A stretch of 64,000 nucleotides of DNA from an uncultured Chitinophagaceae bacterium (GCA_937958995.1 CALGAP010000009.1:186001-250000), one strand, 5' to 3'; shown: positions 44,720 through 54,700, numbered from the stretch's first letter. Translations and numbers: made by a program. Notes: generated by a model from the letters alone, not told the origin.

Positions 44720-45118
44720 TTATAAGGTGGTGGCTTTTTTTCTTCTTTCCCTTGGCAATATGATGAGGTAGTACGATAAAATGAAGACAATTCCTATCGA
44801 AAACGGTATTGCCGTATAATAGCGCAGTTCGTCAAACTCGGGCCAGAAAAACTCCACGATCATCCAGTAGCCATTCGCCGTAATCCAGCACACCACGGCC
44901 AGGTTATGAAAAAGTTCTGACGGCAGCTTTCTCGTCTGCCAGGTGATCAGTATGGCCACTACCATGGTCGGCACCAGCATAGCCACGCCCAGTTCCTTAT
45001 ATAGCATGGCCCAGGATATATCTTTCAGCAGCCACATAAGAATGTGCAGGTTCTCTATGCGTCTGAATCGTGCCGGTATGGAATAGAGCTCTTTTTCCGG
45101 GGAAGATGTTGCTTGCAT
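44720..45118 (-). CDS. Hypothetical membrane protein
   Basis: 132 residues with three or four hydrophobic segments: about 42-60 (LGVAMLVPTMVVAILITW), 70-90 (LAVVCWITANGYWMIVEFFW) and 98-120 (AIPFSIGIVFILSYYLIILP), ending in a basic tail RERRKKATTL. No family recognised. A good -7 box at 45139 supports the ATG at 45116-45118. Confidence 0.7.
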   Translation of the reverse strand: MQATSSPEKELYSIPARFRRIENLHILMWLLKDISWAMLYKELGVAMLVPTMVVAILITWQTRKLPSELFHNLAVVCWITANGYWMIVEFFWPEFDELRYYTAIPFSIGIVFILSYYLIILPRERRKKATTL

Positions 45119-45138
45119 GTGTGTTTAGTGTTAAGGCG

Positions 45139-45146
45139 CAAATTTA
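45139..45146 (-). promoter_or_regulatory. Bacteroidota -7 promoter box before the 132-residue membrane protein
   Basis: Minus-strand TAAATTTG followed by CGCC, an exact TAnnTTTG match 20 bp before the ATG. Confidence 0.6.
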
Positions 45147-45742
45147 AGAGAAGGAGGAGAAGATTGAAGAAGGGAAATGAAATTGAAATTGAATGTGAAT
45201 GTGAATGGGCGGAGGCCGCCCTGTACACTACACCCTGGGGGCGACTCCGGCTGCGCTCGTTGGCTCCATTCTTTGCATCTTCTTCCAGGGCTTTTGCTGC
45301 CTTCTCACCCCAGCCCGGTTCGCCTCCGCGTTTGTAGATTTCCACTCACTTTGCGTATATACTTAATCGAAATAGGGTGAAAAAAATCGAAAAAAACTGT
45401 TTTTTTCACATGGTTTCGGGCTAGCCCCAATAGTAATTTTGACTCATCGCCTTTTTTAAATGGTTGGCTCTGTACAGTATGTTTAGGTAGGTTGTGCCGG
45501 ATGCCCTTTTCGTGAACGTCCCCTGCTCGTTGGGATTATTTATTACGGTGAGCAACTCAGGTGTCCGGCCGGCCTGCCAAAAGAGAACTCAACGTACCCT
45601 ATGTTTACTATGTCCACATTGAATGCAGACATAATTAATCATTGAAAAATTTTGAGCTGTGGTAAAATTATTTAATGGCAGGTTGCTGCGCCTGGCCAGA
45701 GGATTGACGCGCGGCGAATCGAAAACTTTGTCGCCAGTTATG
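45147..45742. other. About 600-bp gene-poor region
   Basis: No convincing coding frame. It holds a purine-rich, GAAATTGAAATTGAATGTGA-type tract at about 45150-45206, a perfect small hairpin GGGCGG-AGG-CCGCCC (45207-45221), and a GC-rich block up to about 45345. Then come an AT-rich stretch with a run of T (about 45400) and a mixed block with GGCCGGCC near 45570. Composition changes abruptly several times, as in decayed or patchwork DNA. Confidence 0.5.
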
Positions 45743-46081
45743 TCAAACGACGCTGTTCGTTGCGCAGGATATTATTCCCATCCTGTACGAACCCTTAACC
45801 GGTGCCGTGCAAGAAGTAGTCTTCGCTAAGACCAGTTTGTGATTGTTTGGTTGTTGTTCATCCACGTTAACCGATTCCGAACTCGTCGCGTTAACGGTGG
45901 GACTTCGCTCAGAGGCAGGGCTCGCTTGACGGGCAGAGAGCGGGCTTTGCCGGGCGAAGGTCTTTCTTTCCGGCTTCGACGCGGGATTAACTTTTGGTAA
46001 GCAACTATCATGATTTTTTGAGAACCTGGACACGAATTTTGTAGCCGCTACCCCGAGGCATTGTTGAAATTGACGAATCAT
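45743..46081 (-). CDS. Doubtful 112-residue frame overlapping the barrel-receptor stop
   Basis: The frame starts with the ATG of an ATGA overlap at the end of the 809-residue receptor gene, an arrangement often seen in coupled genes. The product (MIRQFQQCLGVAATKF...) is rich in Ser, Pro, Lys and Arg, without signal peptide, domain or recognised homology. Its DNA contains two inverted repeats, so it may be non-coding sequence that happens to be open. Confidence 0.2.
   Translation of the reverse strand: MIRQFQQCLGVAATKFVSRFSKNHDSCLPKVNPASKPERKTFARQSPLSARQASPASERSPTVNATSSESVNVDEQQPNNHKLVLAKTTSCTAPVKGSYRMGIISCATNSVV
45755..45792. repeat. Inverted repeat (hairpin)
   Basis: GTTCGT (45755-45760) and CAGGAT (45765-45770) pair with ATCCTG (45780-45785) and ACGAAC (45787-45792), 12 base pairs with a small asymmetric bulge and a 9-base loop. 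No T-tract follows on either strand. It lies beyond the end of the receptor gene. Confidence 0.55.
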
Positions 46082-48507
46082 TGATCGCTCGACTCAGCGC
46101 GTCTTATTGCCGGGGCGCGCAAATCCTGCTTGCCCAACTTCCAGGAAATGGCGAGCCGGAACAGGCGATTGACAAAGCGGTAGGTAGTAGCCTGGTAAAA
46201 GGATGCATTGCTGATTTCCCAGGTCCGGTACCACCAGCGATCGAAAATGCCATCCATGCGGAAGGTGATGTTCAATGTTTCGCTGAGCAGAGATTTGGTG
46301 AGTAGCAGGTTGTAAAAAAGGTAATGACTTTGCTTCGACTGCAGGTCGATCAGGCCGGATTCAAAGGTGACATATGACTCCAGCGTGAAACCTTTGTCAA
46401 AACGGTAAGAGACGTTGAAAGAATTCTGCCATATAAACCCGCTTGATTGAAGATTCAACGACGGGCTATTGAAGTAGACATACTGGGTGGTTACAGTATT
46501 ACCAAGGTTGAATTTCCTGGAAGGGTTATACCTGAAAGCAAAACTAAGCGACCAGTTATCGGCGCGGCCAATATTGCGGTAAGTGCTTTCAGTCACCTTA
46601 TCAGGGCGAATGATTCTGTATTCTTCGATTGAATTTTTGGTATTTCGGTACGCCAGGGATGCGCTTGCAAACAGGGGATGTTTGTTGTAGTTGTATTCAA
46701 GCGTATGTGCATGCGTAACTTCTGGAGCCAGATTCGGATTTCCATAGTTGATGCTGAATGAGTCAACATAATTGATATAGGGGTTCAGGTAGAAAGTAAA
46801 CGGTCGTTCGATGCGCGTGGTATAGCTGTAGGTGATTGAGTGTTGATCATTAAAGCTATGGCGCGCCAAAACATGGGGTAACCAGTTCAAAAAGTCGGGC
46901 ACCTGCAGGGCAGTGTCCTTGAATCCAATAAACATGCGGGTTTGCTCAAAACGAATACCCGCGCGCACCTGCCATTTTTTGATGGCAAGCTGGTAAGACG
47001 TGTAGGCGGCGTGAATATCGCGTTGCAAATGAAACCTGGCCGAGCGATAGGCATCTTGGAGGAATTTGTCTGATGGCATGTCAAAAATATCAACCAGGTA
47101 TTGTGTGCGACTGGTACGCCAGGTGGATTTGAAACCGGCTTCCAGCTTCGACAGGGAGGTAATGCTTTGTACGAAATCGCCTTGCAGGTAGAATTCACGG
47201 TTACTGACCTGGCCACGGCTTTTTTCGCGGAAGTCAATGATGTGTCCCCGTAGTTGATCCAGGTCGTAATCGTCGGTGCCCTTGTGGGAAAGTATAAAGC
47301 CCAGCAGGTTATACTCGCTTTTCTTATTGCGTGACTGCCCGGTCCACGCACTGGAAAAGGTATGGGCTGCATTCCATAATCGGGTGGGAATTACACGCGT
47401 GAAAAAATCAGAATGGGAATTGTTGGTGAAAGTTTTGGTTTTCTGTACGACATTTTCAGAAAGGAAGTGATCACGGAAACGATAATGAAAGTTGACTGAA
47501 TTCTGTGAATCAATAATGCGCGTAATATTCAGTGCTGGAATGGCAATTTCCTGTCTCCAGTTGCGGTCGCGATCCTGTTCAAGCCTGGCGGCAGTTTCCT
47601 GTTTGCTCGCCGAGCGCAGAAGCTTACTGCCACCTTCATACACAGATCGGTACAGTTTCAGGTCAATATTGGTAATCCAATTCCCGGACCGCCACTTGAA
47701 AGTGCCAGACAAATCCTGGTTTCTGTCGCTGAGATTAGTGCGCAGGCTGCCGTTATAGCCGTCATAACGCCTCTTCCTGGTGATGATATTGATCACTGCG
47801 TCAGTGCCTTCGGCATCAAAGCGTGCGGAGGGGTGGGTAATGATCTCAACGCTTGCGATCTCTTCTGATGGTATTTGTTGCAAGGCCTCAGGCACCGAGG
47901 ATGCATATACGGAAGAAGGCCTGTTGTCGATAAACACGCGCACATTCAGGCTACCGCGAATGCTGGGACTTCCGTCCTGCGTCATACTGATCATAGGTAC
48001 CCGGCGCAGCAGATCCACGGCAGTCCCCGCAGCGATGGTAGCATCATCTTCTGCGTTGTACACAAATCCATCGGCGCGTGGTTCTATAATGGGCCTGCGG
48101 CCCAAAACGGTAACGGCGGTCAATAGATTGGTATCGGGCTGCAGGTATGTGTCGGGAATAACCTGGGGCATCACGTGATCATTCAGTGACTGCCTGTGGT
48201 AAGTATCGGATGCCGTGCTATCGTTGGATGAGGATTTACCGGTGGCAGTAATTAGTTCTATCAGCAACGGACGATAACCGGCGGAGGTAAATAGCAGTTT
48301 GTATGTGCCCGTGTCGCACCACAGCACATATCTACCCAGGCTATCCGATATAACGGTACTAACAGGCGTGCGGTCGGGCTTCATCAGGTGGATGGTTACC
48401 AGCGGCAGTGGTTGCCTGGTGGCGGAATCAAGGACTTTTCCGCGAATCTGTTGGGCGCTGCTCATTGCGCAAGCGCACAATAGCACCAGTGTAAAATGAA
48501 AACGCAT
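46078..48507 (-). CDS. TonB-dependent-receptor-like outer-membrane beta-barrel protein
   Basis: 809 residues: signal peptide to about 18 (LCACAMSSAQQ), a carboxypeptidase-regulatory-like domain (IRGKVLDSATRQPLPLVTIH, about 20-95), a plug-like region (GTAVDLLRRVPMISMTQDG, VRVFIDNRPSS, IASVEIITHPSARFDAEG) and a barrel of the outer-membrane beta-barrel family 3 type. The phrase SARFDAEGTDAVINIITRK is typical of this group. Unlike SusC it has no partner lipoprotein gene beside it. The ligand is unknown. Confidence 0.87.
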   Translation of the reverse strand: MRFHFTLVLLCACAMSSAQQIRGKVLDSATRQPLPLVTIHLMKPDRTPVSTVISDSLGRYVLWCDTGTYKLLFTSAGYRPLLIELITATGKSSSNDSTASDTYHRQSLNDHVMPQVIPDTYLQPDTNLLTAVTVLGRRPIIEPRADGFVYNAEDDATIAAGTAVDLLRRVPMISMTQDGSPSIRGSLNVRVFIDNRPSSVYASSVPEALQQIPSEEIASVEIITHPSARFDAEGTDAVINIITRKRRYDGYNGSLRTNLSDRNQDLSGTFKWRSGNWITNIDLKLYRSVYEGGSKLLRSASKQETAARLEQDRDRNWRQEIAIPALNITRIIDSQNSVNFHYRFRDHFLSENVVQKTKTFTNNSHSDFFTRVIPTRLWNAAHTFSSAWTGQSRNKKSEYNLLGFILSHKGTDDYDLDQLRGHIIDFREKSRGQVSNREFYLQGDFVQSITSLSKLEAGFKSTWRTSRTQYLVDIFDMPSDKFLQDAYRSARFHLQRDIHAAYTSYQLAIKKWQVRAGIRFEQTRMFIGFKDTALQVPDFLNWLPHVLARHSFNDQHSITYSYTTRIERPFTFYLNPYINYVDSFSINYGNPNLAPEVTHAHTLEYNYNKHPLFASASLAYRNTKNSIEEYRIIRPDKVTESTYRNIGRADNWSLSFAFRYNPSRKFNLGNTVTTQYVYFNSPSLNLQSSGFIWQNSFNVSYRFDKGFTLESYVTFESGLIDLQSKQSHYLFYNLLLTKSLLSETLNITFRMDGIFDRWWYRTWEISNASFYQATTYRFVNRLFRLAISWKLGKQDLRAPAIRRAESSDQ

Positions 48508-48526
48508 GATAGCTTCGATTTTGACT

Positions 48527-48534
48527 CAAAACTA
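48527..48534 (-). promoter_or_regulatory. Possible -7 promoter box for the barrel receptor
   Basis: Minus-strand TAGTTTTG fits TAnnTTTG and lies 19 bp before the ATG. It overlaps the dyad TTTTGACTCAAAA (48519-48531). Confidence 0.5.
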
Positions 48535-48605
48535 TCAGGCGTTTCAAACCTGTCCAGGGTATTTAGATATCCGGCAGCGGATCCTTGATGAAATGCTGTG
48601 TTGAT

Positions 48606-49655
48606 CTATTGTTTCAATGAGGCCAGGTCGATAACGAAGCGATATTTCACATCGTTTCTGAGCATGCGATCGTAAGCTTCATTGATCTTTTGGATAGGGA
48701 TGACTTCTACGTCTGCTACAATATTATGTTGGGCGCAGTAGTTAAGCATCTCCTGTGTTTCGGCCAGGCTGCCAATCGTGGAACCCGTTATACTGCGGCG
48801 ATTCCTGGTGAGTTTGTGTGTCCTGGCTTTCGAATGTTCCGAGGGCAGGCCCACCACCATCAGCCTGCCATCCAGATCCAGCAGGTCGAGATAGGGATTG
48901 AAATCGTGATTGGCCGATAGTGTGTCGATTATCACATCAAAACTGCTGTCGAGTTTTTTCATTGTATCGCGGTCGGTGGTCAACGCAAAATGATGCGCAC
49001 CCAGTCTGCGCGCGTCGGCTTCTTTTGAAGGCGATGTGCTGAGCACAGTTACCTCAGCACCAAAGGATGCGGCAAACTTTACGGCCATATGCCCGAGACC
49101 ACCCAGGCCCACGACTGCTGTCCTTACGCCTTTGCCTACCTTGGCATAGCGGAGTGGCGAGTAAGTGGTGATGCCGGCGCAAAGCAACGGGGCCACACCC
49201 GCCAGGTCGAGGCCCGCGGGGACCAGGTGAGTGAATTTTTCGTCGGTGACTATTTCTGTGGAATAGCCGCCCATTGCGACAGTCTTGCCATCGCGCTCGA
49301 TGGCGTTATAAGTATCGGTAAAACCTTCAACGCAATATTGTTCGAGGCCGTTTTTGCAGGGTTTACAGTTGTTGCAGGTTTCGATCATCACACCAACGGC
49401 TGCTATATCGCCGGGCTTGAACTTTGTCACTTTTTCGCCAACCGCTTTCACGCGGCCAACGATCTCGTGACCGGGTACCATCGGATAAATAGAGCCGCCC
49501 CATTCATTGCGCACCTGGTGAATATCGGAGTGACAAACACCGCAATAGAGTATTTCGATGTGAACATCATTGGGACGCAGATCTCTTCGTTCGAATGAAA
49601 ACGGTTCCAAAGGAGACTTCGCATCCTTTGCCGCATAACCTTTTACTGCGATCAT
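48606..49655 (-). CDS. NADP-dependent alcohol dehydrogenase, cinnamyl-alcohol/YahK type
   Basis: 349 residues, MDR family. Catalytic zinc: CGVCHSDIHQ and GHEIVG; structural zinc: CNNCKPCKNGLEQYC; cofactor: VVGLGGLGHMAVKFA followed by STSPSKEADA, a serine-lysine combination usual for NADP(H). It probably reduces aldehydes broadly. Its own promoter box lies at 49681. Confidence 0.92.
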   Translation of the reverse strand: MIAVKGYAAKDAKSPLEPFSFERRDLRPNDVHIEILYCGVCHSDIHQVRNEWGGSIYPMVPGHEIVGRVKAVGEKVTKFKPGDIAAVGVMIETCNNCKPCKNGLEQYCVEGFTDTYNAIERDGKTVAMGGYSTEIVTDEKFTHLVPAGLDLAGVAPLLCAGITTYSPLRYAKVGKGVRTAVVGLGGLGHMAVKFAASFGAEVTVLSTSPSKEADARRLGAHHFALTTDRDTMKKLDSSFDVIIDTLSANHDFNPYLDLLDLDGRLMVVGLPSEHSKARTHKLTRNRRSITGSTIGSLAETQEMLNYCAQHNIVADVEVIPIQKINEAYDRMLRNDVKYRFVIDLASLKQ

Positions 49656-49680
49656 AGTTTTGGTGTGTTTTGTAGAGAGG

Positions 49681-49688
49681 CAAAAATA
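49681..49688 (-). promoter_or_regulatory. Bacteroidota -7 promoter box for the alcohol dehydrogenase
   Basis: Minus-strand TATTTTTG followed by CC, identical to the box before the MocR gene, 25 bp from the ATG. Confidence 0.6.
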
Positions 49689-49858
49689 GGATTAAGTGGG
49701 GAAAGATGCTTATTGTGCCACTGCGGGCTGAGCACTTAGTTAAAGGCCAGCCCGCGTGGGGAATTTTGTGCGTGCAAGCATATGAACCTGGTCATTGCAC
49801 CAGTGTACCCGTATTTGTGCGCATCATTCTCGGGTGCACACTCAGTGGCGATCTTGCG

Positions 49859-49990
49859 AGCCCCGCAATGAGAATTCAGAGCTTAGGCTTGCAGGCCGCA
49901 TAGGGGGATTCGGGCTTAAACGCACGGGCCGAGCGATGAGAATTCCGGGCTTACTCTCTCAAGCCGCGCGATGAAAATTCCCGGCTTAAA
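49859..49990. repeat. Four degenerate ~34-bp tandem repeats
   Basis: Units begin at about 49859, 49894, 49928 and 49962 (steps 35, 34, 34). The shared core is roughly GCCGnGCGATGAGAATTC followed by CGGGCTTA. The unit at 49962 has AAGCC and GGCTT at its ends, so each may form a weak hairpin. The cluster ends exactly at the stop codon of the downstream lipoprotein gene. Confidence 0.72.
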
Positions 49991-50509
49991 CTAGTTGCAC
50001 GGTGAGTCGCCACCAATTACTGCATTCAGCTTTCCACTCGTAATGCTGAAGGAAGTATTATTTGTGGACGGATCATCGGTGAAGTTGCCGCTGAATTCAA
50101 GCGCCACGTCGGAACTGCTGATGCTGTTGATTTTGATGGTCATCGATTTTGAATAAAATGAGTTGCCTTCTTTGTCGGTGACAACCATACCAGCGCCCTC
50201 GATTTCTGAATAGGTGCCGGGTGCAAGATTGCCATCAGGAGAACCTAGCGCCATCAGGAATGCATTGCCATTGGAATCGGTGCCTTCTACGGTTAGTACT
50301 GTGACGTCTGCAGCGGTATGCGTATAGGCAGTATCGATGCAGCCGTTAAAATTGGTGGAATTACTTACGTATTGCCATCCATAACTTGTATTGCTATTGC
50401 CCAGGTTGGGGAGTTCGTGAGGGTTTTCGAAGCTTTTGTCTTTTTTGCTACACGAGATCAGGACTACTACATGAATGGTCAGTAGCGTCAACACAGTTTT
50501 TAAGGTCAT
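49991..50509 (-). CDS. Hypothetical lipoprotein
   Basis: 172 residues with a lipoprotein signal (VVVLISC, Cys about 20, then SKKDKSF). The mature part is Asn/Ser/Thr-rich, with two cysteines (FNGCIDTAY and the C-terminal DSPCN) that could form a disulphide. It has beta-rich segments such as MTIKINSISSSDVALEFSGNF. No family recognised. Its start region is divergent from the aldo/keto reductase gene. Confidence 0.75.
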   Translation of the reverse strand: MTLKTVLTLLTIHVVVLISCSKKDKSFENPHELPNLGNSNTSYGWQYVSNSTNFNGCIDTAYTHTAADVTVLTVEGTDSNGNAFLMALGSPDGNLAPGTYSEIEGAGMVVTDKEGNSFYSKSMTIKINSISSSDVALEFSGNFTDDPSTNNTSFSITSGKLNAVIGGDSPCN

Positions 50510-50595
50510 GTCAGGAAATTGATTTTAAAAATGTTGTTTACCAAGGATACTCCCGTTCGGTTGCGTTGAACGCGATAAAAACGGAACTTCGGGCC

Positions 50596-51492
50596 ATGAA
50601 TTATCAGGAATTAGGCCGATCATTGTTAAAGATCAGTGAAATCGGCTTTGGGTGCATGTCGCTCGGTAATGATCATGCACAAAACGCCAGATTGTTACAC
50701 CAGGCGGTAGAAATGGGAATCAACTTTTTCGACACAGCCGATTTGTATCAGAAAGGTTTCAACGAAGAAACAGTAGGCAAAGCTTTCGCGGGCATGCGCG
50801 ATAGAGTAATCATTACCACCAAAGTGGGAAATCGCTGGCGCGCCGACGGCAGTGGATTCGACTGGGACCCGCGACCCGAGTATATATTGCAAAGCGTGGA
50901 AGGAAGTCTGCGGCGGCTTCAAACAGATTATATCGATCTCTATCAATTGCACGGCGGCACCATCGACGACCCGATCGATGATATCATCAATGTGTTTGAA
51001 TTATTAAAAAAGCAGGGAAAGATCAGGCATTACGGTATTTCATCAATCAGGCCTAATGTTATACGCGAATACGTGAAGCGCTCCCATATCGTGAGCGTGA
51101 TGATGCAATACAGCCTGCTCGACAGAAGACCCGAAGAAACCTGTTTGCCCTTGTTGAAGGAAAATAATATCGGCGTATTGGCACGCGGACCTGTGGCAAA
51201 AGGTTTGTTGGTAGATAAACCTGCTGAAGCATTTCTCAATTATTCCAGCCAACAGGTATCAGCAGTGGCTGATACGGTTAGGAAAATATCCGGAAAGGGC
51301 AGGAGTGCGGCACAGACTGCTATTCGCTGGGTATTGCACAACGCGGCGATCGCTTCAGCCATTGTGGGTATTCGCACAGAGCAGCAGTTAAATGATGCGG
51401 TAGGTGCAGCAAATTCGCCGTTGTTGAGCGAGGCGGAGGTACAGCAACTGCAGAGCGTGGTTAAGTCTGCTATATACGAGCAGCATCGCTAA
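50596..51492 (+). CDS. Aldo/keto reductase
   Basis: 298 residues from ATG 50596; the longer open frame from 50386 is antisense to the lipoprotein gene. The AKR tetrad is visible as Asp and Tyr in FFDTADLYQKG, Lys in IITTKVGN and His in LYQLHGG. SSQQ... to the C-terminus with GRSAAQTAIRWVLHN and AIVGIRTEQQL is the NADPH-binding end. Substrate unknown. Confidence 0.92.
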   Translation: MNYQELGRSLLKISEIGFGCMSLGNDHAQNARLLHQAVEMGINFFDTADLYQKGFNEETVGKAFAGMRDRVIITTKVGNRWRADGSGFDWDPRPEYILQSVEGSLRRLQTDYIDLYQLHGGTIDDPIDDIINVFELLKKQGKIRHYGISSIRPNVIREYVKRSHIVSVMMQYSLLDRRPEETCLPLLKENNIGVLARGPVAKGLLVDKPAEAFLNYSSQQVSAVADTVRKISGKGRSAAQTAIRWVLHNAAIASAIVGIRTEQQLNDAVGAANSPLLSEAEVQQLQSVVKSAIYEQHR

Positions 51493-51509
51493 AGCGGAGA
51501 AGATACTTC

Positions 51510-51680
51510 TCATTTTTTCTCCAGCGTCATCAATTCCTGCTCAACATACTCTCCAGGCAACCACAGGGTTCTTAGCATTACGCCCTCGATCTTTTTGGTA
51601 TTCCCAGTATTTTCCAGCGGGTTCGCGCTTAGGAGATCAATTCGGGCAACAATCAGCATGCCTTTTGCTGCCAATTGCAT
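51510..51680 (-). CDS. Possible small protein of 56 residues downstream of T9SS cargo B
   Basis: ATG at 51678-51680 opens a frame ending TGA 51510-51512. The product contains GMLIVARIDLLSANPLENTG and KIEGVMLRTLWLPGEYVEQE, ending LMTLEKK, a composition that looks protein-like. It starts 22 bp after the cargo B stop on the same strand. It could be a small gene or the tail of a lost larger one; no family recognised. Confidence 0.35.
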   Translation of the reverse strand: MQLAAKGMLIVARIDLLSANPLENTGNTKKIEGVMLRTLWLPGEYVEQELMTLEKK

Positions 51681-51702
51681 GCAAGAATTGTGCGTAGCCC
51701 CC

Positions 51703-54700
51703 TTACCGTATCAGCGTTATATCGCCTGTCTTGCGCGTCTTGCGACCATCCACAAACTCTACATCAAGCGTATAGGCATATACATCCATTGGTTGCGGCT
51801 GGCCTTTATAGGTGCCGTCCCAGCCGGTTTTGCGGTTGGTGGTTTCGAAGACTAACTGGCCCCAGCGATTGTAGATTCGCCAGGTAATACGTGCAATACC
51901 AAAACCTTCCACACGGATGATGGAATTCTGCCCGCCACGGCCGGGGGTGAAGGCATTGGGCACGTCCATGAGGGGATCGATCAGTGCCTGCACATCGTGG
52001 CATATCGTATCGGTACATCCAAATTCATTGTACACGATCAGGCAGGGTTGGTAAGTGTTGGTTTCGTTGTATTGATGTTTAACGGTATCCGTGGTGGTCT
52101 TAATTGTGCTGTCACCATCACCGAAAATCCATTTATACCTTACGCCGCCGGTTGACAGGTTATAGAAAATGGTGGGCGTGTTCACCGTTGGCGGCACCGG
52201 CGTTGTGGTAAACTGCGCATTAGGCTGCGGATTCACGACCACTTCCACCAACGCAGAGTCGGTAATGTTGCAAGTGTTGGAATCAACGATGACCAGTTTC
52301 ACAGTGTATTTTCCAACATTGCTGTATATATGTACGGGGTTCATTTCGGTGGAAGTAGTGCCATCACCGAAGTCCCAGTGATACTCCTGGGCCGTTGTAG
52401 AAACGTTGTCAAAAGCAACAGAATAAGGCACGCAACCTGGTGGTGGCGGGTTGATGCGCGCATCGGCCACGGCAGACACGCCCAGGAGCCGTGATGCCGT
52501 ATCGGGGGCATTGCAGAAATTGGTATCCACCATGATCAGCCGTACCGTATATTGACCCGGCGCAGCATAGGAATGCTCTACCGGGTTGATGCCCGCATAC
52601 CTGGTGGTGCCGTCGCCGAAATCCCAGATAAAACTGGAGTCGCCGAATGCCTTACCCGATGCAGGTACAGAAAGATTCCGGAAAGAATATTTCAATTCTT
52701 CGCACGGATCGAGCTTGATGACATCCATGGCCACAGGAGCGTAGTCGTCGCGCACATACACAGTTGTATAAGCGGTGTCGGCAATATTGCAGGTGCTACT
52801 GTCAATACCAATCAGCCTGATCACATAGGTTCCTACCTGCGTGTAAGTGTGCGAAACTTCAAAGTCGCCTTCTACATCGGGTGAGCCATCACCGAAATTC
52901 CAGATATATTTTTTCGCGTTGCGTACCGTATCGCGGAAAGTAACCGTGAAGGGCACGCAGCCTACAGTATCGTGTGTATTGCCGACATATGGTTTTGGTC
53001 CCGAACCTACGCCCGCAAAATTGAAGGAAATTTTAACCGCGGCCAGGTTGCAACCATCGTTGCCCGTGGGATTCACGGGTCCCCAAACACCTGCCGTAGT
53101 GGGGAAGGGACTCGTTAGCGGAACAGGACTATTACTGCCATAGCAGTTGGCGCAGATGGCCATGTAGATCACACCCTGCTCATCAAAACGACTCGTGCCG
53201 CCGTCCACATGCTCGCCATAGCCGCCATCCTGTCCAAAAAAGCTGCCGTACAATAAGCTTTCGGCATTTCTTTTTATTACCATAAAATAGAAATCACGGC
53301 CATCTGTAGTCGATTTTATGGCGTCGGGGGTGACAGGCATTCCGGTTGTAAGCGCCAGGTCATACGGATCATCACCGGGTTGAATCCACCCGCCCCAGCC
53401 AGACACGTACACATTTTCACAACGGTCAACCAGGAATGCTACGGGGGAAATATTCGGTTTGGGCGCGCCGCTGCCAAACACGGTGGAATACACAAATGCA
53501 GAAAGATCGGGTTCCAATTTGGATACAAATTGTTTGGATCCGTCATTTTTAAAGTTCGCATTGATCACCCACCAGCCTCCACGGCTCACACCCATTATAT
53601 AAGGAAAACCGTTGCGGTCGAATTGTATGCCATAAATAATATCCATAGAAGTAGTGCCCAGGTAAGTGCCCCGGACCAGTTGACTGCCGTCGTTGCTGAT
53701 CACGGCTATATAGCCGTCGGCCTGGCCTGCGCGGGTACTCTGAATTACTCCAGGACTCGGTTGGGAAAAGAGCCCATCGCTGAAAGTGCCGCCCGCCACA
53801 TATAGGTTGTTGCTGCCCGGGTGCAGCGCCAGCACAAAGGCTGCATCATCTTCCTCGCCACCCAGGTAGCTACTCCATAAAACCGCATTGCAATTGGGGT
53901 TAATTTTCATTACCACGCCATCCTGCTTCCCACTCAGTTTATCCTGGAAAACATTGCCAACCACCGGGAAATTGCCCGACTGCGTTTGCGCAGCCACGTA
54001 AATATTGTTGGCGGCGTCGAGTATCACTTCGCTGCGTGAGTCGTCGCCGTAATTCTGCAGCAATGATATAGCCTCGTCGTTGCCGCTCTTAAACTGGTCT
54101 GTGATATTGACGCCATCATCGCCACTGCCGCCAATGATCATGGAACCGATCAGGTCGGAGCCGGCGGCATTCAGCTTAGTGACTATGATATCACAACCGC
54201 CACCCGGGCCTACGCGCGGCGATTTAGTGGGATAATCGCTGCTGTAAGTTCTTCCCAGCATCACCAGGTTGCCGGCCCCATCGGCAACAAGGCTATGCGG
54301 CAGATCGTCGTTGTTGCCACCCAGGTAAGTAGCGTACACCCTGTTGCGGCCATCGGGGGAGAATTTCATAATGCCGATATCCACTCCCTTGCCACCGCCG
54401 CCGGTAAAACCGGTTTGATAAGCACCGGGACTGGTGGGAAAACCCGGACTGAAAACGATACCACCGGCAAACACGGAACCATCGGGCCCATAAGTGGCGG
54501 TAAAGCCCCAGTTGTTGGCGGTGCTGCGTGTGAATGAAGAAAAGATCAGCGTAGGATCTATGATCAGCGTTGCGTTTGGATTGCGGTTTGCCAGACGAAA
54601 ACGAACTGTATTATCCTTATCGAGCACATAAGAGCATGCGATCTCTTTTTTTCCCGACTTCGCTTCAAATTCATAAGAGTAAGGATACAATTCTTTCACA

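Larger units (their letters stand above)
49656..49990. other. 335-bp intergenic region with promoter and repeat cluster
   Basis: The left edge carries the alcohol-dehydrogenase promoter. The middle (about 49730-49850) has no frame and no clear signal. The right third is the four-copy repeat at 49859-49990. Confidence 0.6.

Noticed and set aside
45055..45345. Minus-strand frame MEIYKRGGEPGWGEKAAKAL... of 96 residues
   Set aside because: It is broken up by simple-sequence His-Ser and Leu tracts and overlaps the start and promoter of the 132-residue membrane protein, so it is unlikely to be a gene; the first 40 residues could be a remnant.
45300..45345. tRNA or other stable RNA suggested by GGTTCG in a GC-rich block
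   Set aside because: No T-arm consensus with matching stem, no acceptor or anticodon arms could be drawn on either strand.
49859..49990. CRISPR-like spacing of repeats
   Set aside because: Units are degenerate, conserved over most of their length and separated by only ~7 variable bases; no cas gene is nearby.
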